A stretch of 64,000 nt of DNA, taken from an uncultured Oceanobacter sp. GTDB lineage: Bacteria > Pseudomonadota > Gammaproteobacteria > Pseudomonadales > Oceanobacteraceae. Location: NCBI GenBank assembly GCA_913061185.1, contig CAJXTI010000001.1:62001-126000 (forward strand). Direction: 5' to 3'. Shown piece after piece: positions 16,205 to 24,937 of the stretch. How positions within the stretch are numbered: position 1 is the stretch's first letter; the number at the start of each line of letters is the position of its first letter. Under the pieces are notes generated by a model that searched no databases, was not told the DNA's origin, and saw only the letters and a list, made by a program, of their open reading frames with translations. The position numbers and the translations under genes are program-made.

Positions 16205-18160
16205 TTACAACGGCAGTTTGATCACAAAACAGGCACCATGGGGATCAGCGGGACGGTAATACATATCGCCCTGATGGTGGGTGGTGACAATAAAGTAAGA
16301 CACCGACAGCCCGAGGCCGGTGCCAGTGCCGACTTCTTTGGTGGTGAAAAACGGTTCAAAAATGCGACCGATCTGGTCAGCATCGACACCAGAGCCGTTG
16401 TCTTCGACAGAGATGCAGAGGAAGTCGCCTTCGCGCCAGGCATTCAAGCGGATGGTCGGTTGCCAGTTCGCTTCGGCAGTGGCCGGTTGCGCCAGCGACT
16501 GTTGCGCATTTTTGATCAGATTGACCAGTACCTGCTCAATTTCCCCCGGAATACAGGAAACATCCGGCAAGTGCTTCAGTGAGGCGGTTGATATATCTAT
16601 ATGGTGCAGGCCAAGGTCGTTGCGGGCAACGGTCAGGGCATTGTTAACCAGTTGGCTGACCGGCGTTTTTTCTTTGTGCTCATGGTTGCGGCGGGAGAAA
16701 TTCAGCATGGTGGCGATAATCGCCGCCGCTCGTTCCCCGGCTTCACGCATGTGCTCCATCAGTTTGAAAACTTCCCGTTCTTCCAGGTACTCCTCCACCG
16801 CCCGGAGGTCGAGATTAAGCTTGGTGGCGACCTCGTGGTTGGCTTTTAACCCGGTACCCAGACGGCGTTTGATATTTTGCAGGTTTTGCAGGATGGCACC
16901 GAGCGGGTTGTTGATCTCATGGGCCATGCCTGCAGCCATGCCTCCGACGGTGAGCATTTTTTCCGAGTGCACCATCATTTCTTCCAACTGCAGCCGCTGG
17001 CGAATGTCATCAATGCGCACAACAGCAACCGCAGCTTGTTGCTGATCCAGCGCATACACCAGTGAGTCGGTGACCAATCCGGCTTCCAGGCTATCGAGAG
17101 ACAGTCGTCGCTGCAGAATCGGGGTGTCCAGATCATCGCCTGAGGTCAGCCGCTGTCTAGCCCGTGTGAGTAGTGGTGCCAGTTCCGGGATCAGTTCATT
17201 TAATAAAAACCCGGCCAGTTCCTGACGACGCTTACCGAGCCAGATTTCGGCCTGGCGATTACACAATAACAACCGGCCTTGCTGATCAAGGGCAAACAGG
17301 GCGGATGGCATGGCATTGATAATGGCATCCATCAAGGCTTTGGTTTGTGCCAACTGGCGCTCCATCGCGCTGCGAACGGTAATTTCATGTTCCAGGTCGC
17401 TGTTGATACGAGCGCTGTCACGCGCCAGTGTGGTGGCCCGATGGCGAGCACTTTCCGCCTGTTTATGGGCTCGTTCCAGGTCGGCATGGCGTCGATGCAA
17501 GTGCCAGTGGAGATCATTGAGACTGTTGACCAAGGGTTGTAAATCCGGATCCTGACACTGGAACGGTGTGGTCGGGTCGTGATTATGTTGTTGCGCGATC
17601 TTGATCTGATCGCGCAGATCGGTGTACGGCTGCTGTTGCCAACGTCGAATCAGCACGTACATGGCAAACACCAAGAGTGCGCTCAGGGCTGCGACGATCA
17701 GGCTGGTGCTGATGGTATCGGCCAGGTAATAGCCGGGTAGGGAGACACCGTTGAAGATATGAATCTCGAAATCGCCGTTAATGGTGCTGAGCTGTTGCCG
17801 ATACATGCCATTTTGGAGTAGCTCGTGGCTGGTATAACGGTCGAATGGCACTTGCATCACCAGCTGACTGCTGTCTTGCGTCAGACGAATGGAGTCCACT
17901 TGATGATGATGGGCAAAACTGTCGAGCAGTGCCTTGACGGCCATCAGATCCAGCGGTTGCTGTTGTAGCTGAATGGTCAGGGTTTCAATCAGCAGTTGAT
18001 TAATCTCCGGCACCAGATAGTTGCGTCCGATACGATCTGCTGTGGCCACGTAGGCCGTGGCGGCGAGAAACAGGATCAAAATGACGGTGGTTATCACCGC
18101 GGCCATGGCTTTCTGGCGCGCCAGCAGGTTAGAACCGTTTGCCGTGTTCTGTACTGTCAT
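16205..18160 (-). CDS. Membrane PAS-domain sensor histidine kinase
   Basis: 651-residue sensor kinase of unknown signal. A transmembrane helix at about 20-40, a periplasmic sensor of about 110 residues and a second transmembrane helix at about 150-171 are followed by a coiled-coil linker (225-275) and a PAS domain (about 280-390). The HisKA domain has phospho-acceptor H414 in GMAHEINNPLGA, and the HATPase end has the N box (NLIKNAQQS), DNGSG and GTGLGLS motifs. No response regulator lies nearby, so it is an orphan. Its start overlaps the upstream reductase gene by 32 bp, suggesting co-transcription. An ATG a few codons later cannot be excluded. Confidence 0.85.
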   Translation of the reverse strand: MTVQNTANGSNLLARQKAMAAVITTVILILFLAATAYVATADRIGRNYLVPEINQLLIETLTIQLQQQPLDLMAVKALLDSFAHHHQVDSIRLTQDSSQLVMQVPFDRYTSHELLQNGMYRQQLSTINGDFEIHIFNGVSLPGYYLADTISTSLIVAALSALLVFAMYVLIRRWQQQPYTDLRDQIKIAQQHNHDPTTPFQCQDPDLQPLVNSLNDLHWHLHRRHADLERAHKQAESARHRATTLARDSARINSDLEHEITVRSAMERQLAQTKALMDAIINAMPSALFALDQQGRLLLCNRQAEIWLGKRRQELAGFLLNELIPELAPLLTRARQRLTSGDDLDTPILQRRLSLDSLEAGLVTDSLVYALDQQQAAVAVVRIDDIRQRLQLEEMMVHSEKMLTVGGMAAGMAHEINNPLGAILQNLQNIKRRLGTGLKANHEVATKLNLDLRAVEEYLEEREVFKLMEHMREAGERAAAIIATMLNFSRRNHEHKEKTPVSQLVNNALTVARNDLGLHHIDISTASLKHLPDVSCIPGEIEQVLVNLIKNAQQSLAQPATAEANWQPTIRLNAWREGDFLCISVEDNGSGVDADQIGRIFEPFFTTKEVGTGTGLGLSVSYFIVTTHHQGDMYYRPADPHGACFVIKLPL

Positions 18161-19079
18161 TAATTTGATCCATCAGTGCGCGGGTAAGCGGAAGTTCGAT
18201 AGCTGCCGTGCTTGCCTGGGTTAAAAGGTAGCCGGAAATATGACGTAACTCGGTGGCTTTGTTGGCCAATACGTCTTGCAAGCTGGATGAACGATTCTGG
18301 GCGGTAGACAAGGCAATCTGAATGACACGATCAAACAAATTTTCTTGCAGGGGCCAACCTTGCTGCAAGAAAAACTGCTCGACTTCGGTTGCCAGAGCTT
18401 CCAGCTGCGGGCGGTATAAAGCGTTGCTTGCCAACTCGCCGTTAAGACAACGGTAGTGTGCCGTGAGTGGGTTGATCACCGCATTAATAGCCAGCTTTTC
18501 TCGTTGGCGGGTCAATATATCTGTAACGACCTCGGTATGAGGTAAACGACAGTCTGTCGGCAAGGTGCATAGCCTGGCTGGATTCGAACGGTGCTGGCCG
18601 ACCCAGACATGACCCAAGCCAGCATACATCACCCTGGTTTTGTCGAGGCGGTAGGCACCATCGGTCGAGATTCCGCGCCATAGCTCACAGGGCAGTCCTT
18701 GCTTCTTGAGCCAATGTGCCAATTGCTCATGCTGACCCATGCCGTTTTGCAGCAATAAAATACGCTCAACCCGGTGCAACTGACTGGCGTAGGGCAACAG
18801 GGCTTCCTGAGTATCACCGGCCTTGGTAGTGACGACCAGCCAGTCAAGACGCTGGTGATTCCATTGCGGTAGCGATAGCGTTAATGCTTCCGGCCATTCC
18901 GGGTGTTGATTCAGAATGGCGGGCCCATAGGTCAACGAGCGCCTCAGCGGGCACTTGATGCCTGCTTGAGACGGGGATGAGGTGGAACGGCCAAGGACAA
19001 ACACACGGTGCTTGCTCCAGTAACTGGCCATCACCGTACCGATGGCCCCCAGGCCCAGAAGACCGATTGATAATGACAT
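18129..19079 (-). CDS. Ketopantoate reductase family protein (PanE/ApbA-like)
   Basis: NADPH-dependent reductase expected to convert 2-dehydropantoate to pantoate for CoA synthesis. The 316 residues have an N-terminal Rossmann motif GLLGLGAIG (6-14), the VVTTKAGDT segment in place of the usual VKAxQ region, QNGMG in the substrate site, and KLAINAVINPLTA carrying the family lysine and asparagine. C-terminal helical domain is present. The sequence is divergent enough that a different 2-oxoacid substrate is possible. It overlaps the downstream kinase gene; no functional link is apparent. Confidence 0.8.
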   Translation of the reverse strand: MSLSIGLLGLGAIGTVMASYWSKHRVFVLGRSTSSPSQAGIKCPLRRSLTYGPAILNQHPEWPEALTLSLPQWNHQRLDWLVVTTKAGDTQEALLPYASQLHRVERILLLQNGMGQHEQLAHWLKKQGLPCELWRGISTDGAYRLDKTRVMYAGLGHVWVGQHRSNPARLCTLPTDCRLPHTEVVTDILTRQREKLAINAVINPLTAHYRCLNGELASNALYRPQLEALATEVEQFFLQQGWPLQENLFDRVIQIALSTAQNRSSSLQDVLANKATELRHISGYLLTQASTAAIELPLTRALMDQINDSTEHGKRF

Positions 19080-19388
19080 GGCGTGATTATAGGCAGCTCA
19101 ATAGCCGGACACCACACCTGCATCCGATTCGTCACCGCCTGAATTTTATGTAATCCAACGACTGAAGCGGTATGACAGACAAGAAGACAAACAAAAAGAC
19201 AGATAAGAAGACAAACAAAAAATAGACAAAAAGACAGGCCGACAGGCCAGATAGGCAGAGGGAGACAATGGGAGGAACGAGAGGAACGTTACTCCGCCGG
19301 TTTTTGCTTTTCGGTGCTGACAGAGGTATACAGTCCGGCTTTATCACAATACAGATGCCGTCCTCTATTTGTTGACAGGAGAAACTCG
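19080..19388. other. Intergenic region with A-rich direct repeat
   Basis: This 309-bp gap between the divergent panE-like and yajQ genes must contain both promoters. It holds a 24-bp direct repeat (19174-19197 and 19198-19221, one mismatch) of GACAGAC/TAAGAAGACAAACAAAAA type, and a decayed third part to about 19238. The minus-strand frame across it gives only low-complexity Phe/Val/Leu sequence and is not a gene. Confidence 0.8.
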
Positions 19389-19874
19389 ATGCCATCGTTT
19401 GATGTCGTTTCCGAAGTGGATAAACACGAAGCCCTGAATGCCGTCGACCAGGCAAACCGCGAGCTGACTACACGTTTTGACTTTAAAGGTGTGGATGCAA
19501 GCTTCGAATTGAAAGACTTCGCCGTCACCATGACCGCCAATGAAGAATTCCAGATTGAGCAAATGAAGCCGATGCTGGAAAGCGCGCTGATCAAACGCAA
19601 AATCAAGGTCAGCTGTTTGGAGTACGGCGATCTTGCCGGAGCCGGCAAACAGGTCAAGGTGATTGCGACCCTGCGTCAGGGTATCGACAAGGATTTGGCC
19701 CGCAAAATGGTCAAGATTGTCAAAGAAAGCAAGCTAAAAGTTCAGGCGTCGATTCAGGGCGAAATGGTTCGGGTGCAAGGCAAGGCGCGGGATGATTTGC
19801 AAACCGTGATGACGCTGTATCGCAACGACGACTCCATCACCATGCCGCTGGCGTTCAAGAACTTCAAAGACTGA
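19389..19874 (+). CDS. yajQ: YajQ family nucleotide-binding protein
   Basis: 161-residue protein of the YajQ family, members of which bind c-di-GMP or tRNA and act in phage, virulence or stress regulation. Start ATG 19389 begins the conserved MPSFDVVSEVD and has AGGAGA 6 nt upstream; the frame extends further 5' but without family similarity. Family motifs TRFDFKG and RQGIDKDLARKMVK are intact. Stop TGA overlaps the ampG ATG by one base. Given the LapD and PilB c-di-GMP candidates nearby, a c-di-GMP effector role is plausible but inferred. Confidence 0.92.
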   Translation: MPSFDVVSEVDKHEALNAVDQANRELTTRFDFKGVDASFELKDFAVTMTANEEFQIEQMKPMLESALIKRKIKVSCLEYGDLAGAGKQVKVIATLRQGIDKDLARKMVKIVKESKLKVQASIQGEMVRVQGKARDDLQTVMTLYRNDDSITMPLAFKNFKD

Positions 19875-21283
19875 TGACCCACCGCAACGAAGCAGCTCAT
19901 CCCTCCCGTGATTCCGATGCTGCTTCGACGTCTTTGCTCGGCTGGTGGCAGGATGCCTGGCGTATTTATACCCGCAAGCCCGTGCTGGCGATCGCCTTAC
20001 TTGGCTTTGGGGCCGGGCTGCCGTTTTTATTGGTGTTTTCGACATTAACCGCCTGGTTACGAGATGCGGAAGTTGAACGTACCACCATCGGTTTTTTTGC
20101 CTGGATCGGGATGACCTACTCGATCAAGGTTTTCTGGGCGCCGGTGGTGGATCGATTAAGCATACCCCTGTTGGGGCGTTGGCTGGGGCAGCGGCGTAGC
20201 TGGATTCTGGCCGGACAACTGGGCATCGCCATCGGCTTGCTGTGGATGGGCATGCTCGATCCGCATACCGACTTGTGGTGGATTACGGTATCGGCGTTGC
20301 TGGTGGCGTTTGCATCGTCAACCCAGGATGTGGCGCTGGATGCCTATCGGATTGAAGTGGTAGACGACGAGTTTCAGGGAGCCATGTCGGCCAGCTATAT
20401 CTTCGGGTATCGGGTTGCACTGCTGTTTTCCGGTGCCGGTGCCTTGTACCTGGCGGACTGGTACAGCTGGAGCTGGTCTTATATCGGCATGGCATCGCTG
20501 ATGCTGATTGGTCTTGCCGCCACCCTCTGGTCTGACGAACCAAAACACCTGAACGCCGAGCAGCGTGGCCGCGTGGATGCCGAACTGATTGACCGCTTGA
20601 TCGGGCGGCCTATGTATCTGATGCAGCGCCCGGCATGGCAGCGCTGGTTACTGGGCGCTGTGATATGTCCGCTGCTGGAGTTTTTTCAGCGTAACGGCTG
20701 GTTTGCCTTGTTGATTCTGTCGTTTGTCGCGGTATTCCGCCTGAGCGACATCACCATGGGAGTGATGGCCAACCCGTTTTATCTGGATCTCGGCTACAGC
20801 AAGTCGGATATCGCCCGCATCGCCAAAATGTTTGGCTTTATCATGACGGTGGTGGGGTCGGGTGTGTGTGGCGTGCTAGTGGTCAAGTGGGGCATGTATC
20901 GGCCTTTGTTACTGGGTGCTGTGTTGGTAGCGAGTACTAACTTGCTGTTTGCACTGATGGCCATGACCTGGGACGGCAGTCGTCCACCGTTGAGTTGGCT
21001 GGCACTGGTGATCAGCGCAGACAACCTGAGTGGTGGTATTGCCAGTACGGCCTTCATTGCTTACCTCTCCAGCCTCGCCAATAAGAGTTATACCGCCACC
21101 CAATACGCCTTGTTTAGTTCGTTGATGACCTTGCCGGGCAAGTTTATCAGTGGTTTTTCCGGATGGGTGGTGGATGGCTGGGGCTACAGCGACTTCTTTG
21201 TGATTGCAGCCTTCCTCGGGCTTCCTGCCATTGTGCTGGTGCTGGTATTGATGAAACAGCAGCCGGAGAAACGTTCGGGCTGA
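19874..21283 (+). CDS. ampG: AmpG-type muropeptide permease (MFS)
   Basis: Inner-membrane permease that imports GlcNAc-anhydroMurNAc peptides for cell-wall recycling. 469 residues, about 12-14 transmembrane helices. AmpG hallmarks include GFGAGLPFLLVFSTLTAWLR near the N-terminus, FWAPVVDR, SSTQDVALDAYR and QYALFSSLMTLPGKF. Translation is coupled to yajQ by a 1-bp stop/start overlap. The N-terminal 25 residues before the first helix are polar and variable. Confidence 0.9.
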   Translation: MTHRNEAAHPSRDSDAASTSLLGWWQDAWRIYTRKPVLAIALLGFGAGLPFLLVFSTLTAWLRDAEVERTTIGFFAWIGMTYSIKVFWAPVVDRLSIPLLGRWLGQRRSWILAGQLGIAIGLLWMGMLDPHTDLWWITVSALLVAFASSTQDVALDAYRIEVVDDEFQGAMSASYIFGYRVALLFSGAGALYLADWYSWSWSYIGMASLMLIGLAATLWSDEPKHLNAEQRGRVDAELIDRLIGRPMYLMQRPAWQRWLLGAVICPLLEFFQRNGWFALLILSFVAVFRLSDITMGVMANPFYLDLGYSKSDIARIAKMFGFIMTVVGSGVCGVLVVKWGMYRPLLLGAVLVASTNLLFALMAMTWDGSRPPLSWLALVISADNLSGGIASTAFIAYLSSLANKSYTATQYALFSSLMTLPGKFISGFSGWVVDGWGYSDFFVIAAFLGLPAIVLVLVLMKQQPEKRSG

Positions 21284-21386
21284 GTCATACTTGCAGGCGG
21301 TTTTGCCGTTCTGTGTCTATAGTTAAGTGCAATCTGTCCAGAACTCACCGTCGTGGGTTCATTTACGATGGGATGTGTCTTAACGA

Positions 21387-22127
21387 ATGTGTCTGCTGTG
21401 TCTGTTCCGGAATTCATTCCCTTGTCACTGGCTGTTATTGAGTCGTCGTTTGCTGCTCGGTGGTATCCGGAGTGTGGGCATGGTCGCTGTATTGGCGATG
21501 TTTGCTGCCCCCGTGTATCTGGTTGCCGATCGTGAAGATTGGGTGCCCGATGCCTTGATTCAGAAAGCACGAAATGAGTACGGTCGACGGGCGATGTATC
21601 GTATGGAGCGTTGGCGCGACATGATGCACGATGCGGCAGATCTCAAGGATGAAAAGGATATTCTTGAAGAAGTGAACGATTTCTTTAACAGCGAAATTCC
21701 TTTTCGCGACGACCTCAAGCACTGGCAGCGAATCGACTATTGGGCAACGCCGTATGAGTCGCTGGTCACCGATGGTGGTGATTGTGAAGACTACGTGATT
21801 GCCAAATATTACAGTCTGCTACGGTTGGGAGTCAGTAGTAGCAAACTGCGTATCACCTATGTCAAGGCGCTGGACTACAACCAGGCCCATATGGTGCTGA
21901 CCTATTTTTCCGCACCGGGTGTTATTCCTGTTGTACTGGACAACCTGACCTCCAGAATCCGGCCAGCGACTGAGCGAAAAGATCTGAAGCCGGTTTACAG
22001 CTTTAATGGCGACGGCATGTGGCTGGCCAAAATGAAGGGCGAGGGCGTGCGCCTTGGCAGCTCTAACCAACTTGACCTCTGGACGGATTTGCGTATTCGC
22101 ATGGCCCGTATCGGTATGGATCTGTAA
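21387..22127 (+). CDS. lapG: LapG-type periplasmic cysteine protease
   Basis: Bacterial transglutaminase-like cysteine protease that clips the N-terminus of large RTX adhesins and so releases cells from biofilm. Numbered from 21387, the catalytic triad is C133 (DGGDCEDYV), H168 and D185, with spacing like characterised LapG. A hydrophobic segment (about 32-47) is the signal peptide. The start is uncertain: an ATG at 21480 has GGAG at ideal spacing but would leave a very short n-region. lapD follows after 11 bp. No LapA-type adhesin or type I secretion genes lie in the window. Confidence 0.88.
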   Translation: MCLLCLFRNSFPCHWLLLSRRLLLGGIRSVGMVAVLAMFAAPVYLVADREDWVPDALIQKARNEYGRRAMYRMERWRDMMHDAADLKDEKDILEEVNDFFNSEIPFRDDLKHWQRIDYWATPYESLVTDGGDCEDYVIAKYYSLLRLGVSSSKLRITYVKALDYNQAHMVLTYFSAPGVIPVVLDNLTSRIRPATERKDLKPVYSFNGDGMWLAKMKGEGVRLGSSNQLDLWTDLRIRMARIGMDL

Positions 22128-22138
22128 GGAATTTAACC

Positions 22139-24127
22139 ATGACGCTTCGACAACAGTTTTCCCTTCTCACCAGCGCCCTTGTGATCGTGCTGCTGGCAGG
22201 CAGCTTGCTGCTGACGGTCAAGAATGGCAGAGATGGCTTTCAACAACAGCTGAACGCCCGCGCCTACGATGCTGCCACCTCGCTGGCGCTGTCGATGTCT
22301 CGTGTCGATGGGCTGGATCCGGTGGAGCTGTCACGTCAGATCGACGCGCTTTTTGATCGAGGTTTTTTTGCCGACATTACCTTTACCGGTGTTGGCGGCA
22401 ACGAACTCCATCGCCGCGCCCGTCAGGCGCTGTCCGAGTCACCAGCGCCGCAATGGTTTATGAGCGAAGTGACGTTTGACATGCTTCCCGCAGAAGCAGA
22501 CGTCATGGTTGGTTGGCAGCAGCTGGGCACGGTACGGGTTAGCAGTCACACCGACTTTGCTTATCGGGATATGTGGGACATGGTAAAAGCCGAAGCCATC
22601 TGGTTTGCGCTGGTATTACTGGTCAGCCTGGCTTTGTTACACATCCTGCTGGGTTGGTTATTCAAGCCGGTAATGCGGGTTGAACAACAGGCGCTGGCCA
22701 TTTGTGAGCGCGATTGGCAAATACAGGAAAATATTCCCAGAGCCAGAGAGCTGCGGCGCATGGTGTTGGCGATGAATAAAATGGTCAGCAAATTACATGC
22801 ACTGTTTACCGAACAGTCAGCCACCACCGAGCGTTTACGGCAGGAGTCATTTCACGATGCCGCCACTGGGTTGCTTAATCGTCGCGGTTTTGATCAGCGG
22901 CTGGAACATGTATTACAAGGCACTGATGAGCACAGTGGCGTACTGATGCTGCTGCAAGTCGAACATTTTGCTGAATATAACCAGCGTGAAGGCCGACAGG
23001 CCGGAGACGATGTGATCCAGCTGGTGGCGCAGTCGCTGCAACAATGGCATCTGGAATATCAGAACAGTGTCTGCGGACGCCATGCCGGTGCCGATTTCGC
23101 ATTGTATGCGCCTTGTGCCAGCCGTGGCCACGCCGACGAACTGCTTCAAAGCGCCTTTGGTCAGCTGGCAACCACGGCGCTGAATCAGCGAACCGGGCTG
23201 AATTTTCACCTTGGAGGGGTATTTTTACAGGGTGATCAGGATGTACTGGGCAGTGCGCTGAGCCGTGCAGATGCCGCCTTGCGACAGGCACAACGTCATT
23301 CCCACGCCCGCGCAATTCTCTATCAGGAAGATCGCGCCAGCCAGCCGGAACTGACCGGTGGGCAGTGGTCGGCATTACTCAAATCCGTGTTGCAAAACAA
23401 CCATCTCAGCTTGCAATTTATGCCAGTGATAAAGGCGCGTGGCGATGCTCGGGAACTGCTGCAACTGGAGGTGTACAGTCGTATTGAGCGGGATGGACAG
23501 AGCATGTCTGCAGCCCGGTTCTGGCCGATGGTAGAACAACACCAAATGGCTGCTGCATTTGATATATCGGTTATCCGCAAGGTCATGCTGATGCTGCAGA
23601 ATGAACCTTTAAGGTCGAATGCCCGGATTTGCATCAATCTTTCACCGGCATCTGTGATTGATAATGCCTTTCATCAGGATCTGGTTCAGCTGATACGCCA
23701 ATATCCTCAGCAGGCCCATTTTCTGGCGCTGGAAGTACCGGAATATTGTGTTCGTAATGCAGAAGCCGAGCTGGTGCGATTAGCAGGTATCGTCCGTCCA
23801 TTTGGTGTTGTACTGGGAATCGATCAGGTTGGTACCGGTACGGTGGCGTTCTCGTACATGAAGCGTCTGCCGCTGGAGTATGTCCGTATTGATGGCAGCC
23901 TTAACCGGGGTTTGCATTTGGCTCAGGATCAACGCTTTTTTATTCAGTCGATGATCCAGATCGGCCACAAGCTGGATTTACTGGTGTTGGGTGAAGGGGT
24001 TGAAGTTGAAGCCGATGTGGACGAACTCGGACAAAGCGGCATCGATGGCATCAGTGGTTATTATTATTCACGCCCATTTGGCAGCCTTGCCGGGGTAGAA
24101 CAGTGGCTGGAAGAATCGGATTCCTGA
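22139..24127 (+). CDS. lapD: LapD-type c-di-GMP receptor with degenerate GGDEF and EAL domains
   Basis: Inner-membrane receptor that sequesters LapG when cytosolic c-di-GMP is bound. The 662 residues contain transmembrane helix 1 (about 8-27), a periplasmic LapD/MoxY-type domain (28-150), transmembrane helix 2 (151-173), and a HAMP-like segment. The GGDEF domain has its signature changed to AGADF (316-320), and the EAL domain's signature is changed to EVY (444-446). Loss of both catalytic motifs indicates a receptor, not an enzyme. It forms an operon with lapG. Confidence 0.9.
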   Translation: MTLRQQFSLLTSALVIVLLAGSLLLTVKNGRDGFQQQLNARAYDAATSLALSMSRVDGLDPVELSRQIDALFDRGFFADITFTGVGGNELHRRARQALSESPAPQWFMSEVTFDMLPAEADVMVGWQQLGTVRVSSHTDFAYRDMWDMVKAEAIWFALVLLVSLALLHILLGWLFKPVMRVEQQALAICERDWQIQENIPRARELRRMVLAMNKMVSKLHALFTEQSATTERLRQESFHDAATGLLNRRGFDQRLEHVLQGTDEHSGVLMLLQVEHFAEYNQREGRQAGDDVIQLVAQSLQQWHLEYQNSVCGRHAGADFALYAPCASRGHADELLQSAFGQLATTALNQRTGLNFHLGGVFLQGDQDVLGSALSRADAALRQAQRHSHARAILYQEDRASQPELTGGQWSALLKSVLQNNHLSLQFMPVIKARGDARELLQLEVYSRIERDGQSMSAARFWPMVEQHQMAAAFDISVIRKVMLMLQNEPLRSNARICINLSPASVIDNAFHQDLVQLIRQYPQQAHFLALEVPEYCVRNAEAELVRLAGIVRPFGVVLGIDQVGTGTVAFSYMKRLPLEYVRIDGSLNRGLHLAQDQRFFIQSMIQIGHKLDLLVLGEGVEVEADVDELGQSGIDGISGYYYSRPFGSLAGVEQWLEESDS

Positions 24128-24275
24128 GCAAAAATAACGGTAGTAGCGATTTAAAACGGCGAAAACCGGTTTGGGCGTTTGGGAATAGGTCTTTGATAGA
24201 AAGGGTCTTGGACAGGAGACCCCTTGGGGGAATGATGATTTCTGGTGCCTGCACGCAGAGAATACCGATCGAACG

Positions 24276-24935
24276 CTATAATTCCTTGATAATAAAATCT
24301 TTCCCCAGGTACACCCCCGGTTCAATATACATTCTGTTGCCAAGATGTAATTCGCCGTCACTGATATTGTGGCCGTGAATAACCACATCAATACCATCAA
24401 TCACCTGTTCAGAGCGCTGCTGGAATTGCGCCCGCGACCAGATGGTACGCAGTGCCTCATCGGCATCCAGCTGCTCGATGTCTGCCCAGTCAGAAAACGG
24501 GTATTCAGCGTGAATAATGCCGTAGCGAGTGCCCGTCTTTCCTGTCACTTCAATGGCCAGCGGCAGTTGTTCTATCTTGTCGAACCAGCCGGGCCAGTCA
24601 CTGGGTGAGGTGCTGGCAATCCAGTCACCGCCGTGGCTGAGCCAGGTCATGCGCTGTTCACTCTGTTTGTACTTCATGGCACAGACCATAAGATACTCGT
24701 GATTGCCCAGTACCGAATAGAACCAGGGCTGATCCAGCAGCGCCAGCGCCTGAGGTGATTCCGGGCCTCGGTCGATCAGATCTCCAACACAAATAACCCG
24801 GTCGTATTCCGGGTTGAACTGTCGCTGCTTGAGCTGATCCATCAGCTTGGAAACATGGCCATGGATATCACCGACAACAAAATCACGTCCTTGCGGATTG
24901 GCTTCAAGGCGTAATAGTCTGGCTTGTACTTTCAT
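24276..24935 (-). CDS. Metallophosphoesterase, PrpA/ApaH-type Ser/Thr phosphatase
   Basis: 219-residue PPP-family phosphatase. The binuclear metal motifs are intact: GDIHGH (22-27), GDLIDRG (51-57) and GNHE (77-80), with HGGD and a late HGHN histidine. Homologues in enterobacteria (PrpA/PrpB) remove phosphate from proteins; ApaH-type members cleave dinucleoside polyphosphates. Which substrate applies here cannot be told. It begins 2 bp after the O-antigen-ligase-family gene, so the two are probably co-transcribed. The 148-bp gap to lapD (24128-24275) holds no gene. Confidence 0.85.
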   Translation of the reverse strand: MKVQARLLRLEANPQGRDFVVGDIHGHVSKLMDQLKQRQFNPEYDRVICVGDLIDRGPESPQALALLDQPWFYSVLGNHEYLMVCAMKYKQSEQRMTWLSHGGDWIASTSPSDWPGWFDKIEQLPLAIEVTGKTGTRYGIIHAEYPFSDWADIEQLDADEALRTIWSRAQFQQRSEQVIDGIDVVIHGHNISDGELHLGNRMYIEPGVYLGKDFIIKEL

Positions 24936-24937
24936 GA

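Noticed and set aside
19132..19455. Minus-strand frame with a hydrophobic C-terminus
   Set aside because: The Phe/Val/Leu-rich stretch is just the A-rich direct repeat read on the other strand, and it overlaps the yajQ start.
22139..24127. Possible active diguanylate cyclase/phosphodiesterase
   Set aside because: Both signature motifs are degenerate (AGADF and EVY) and the gene is paired with lapG, so it is a receptor.
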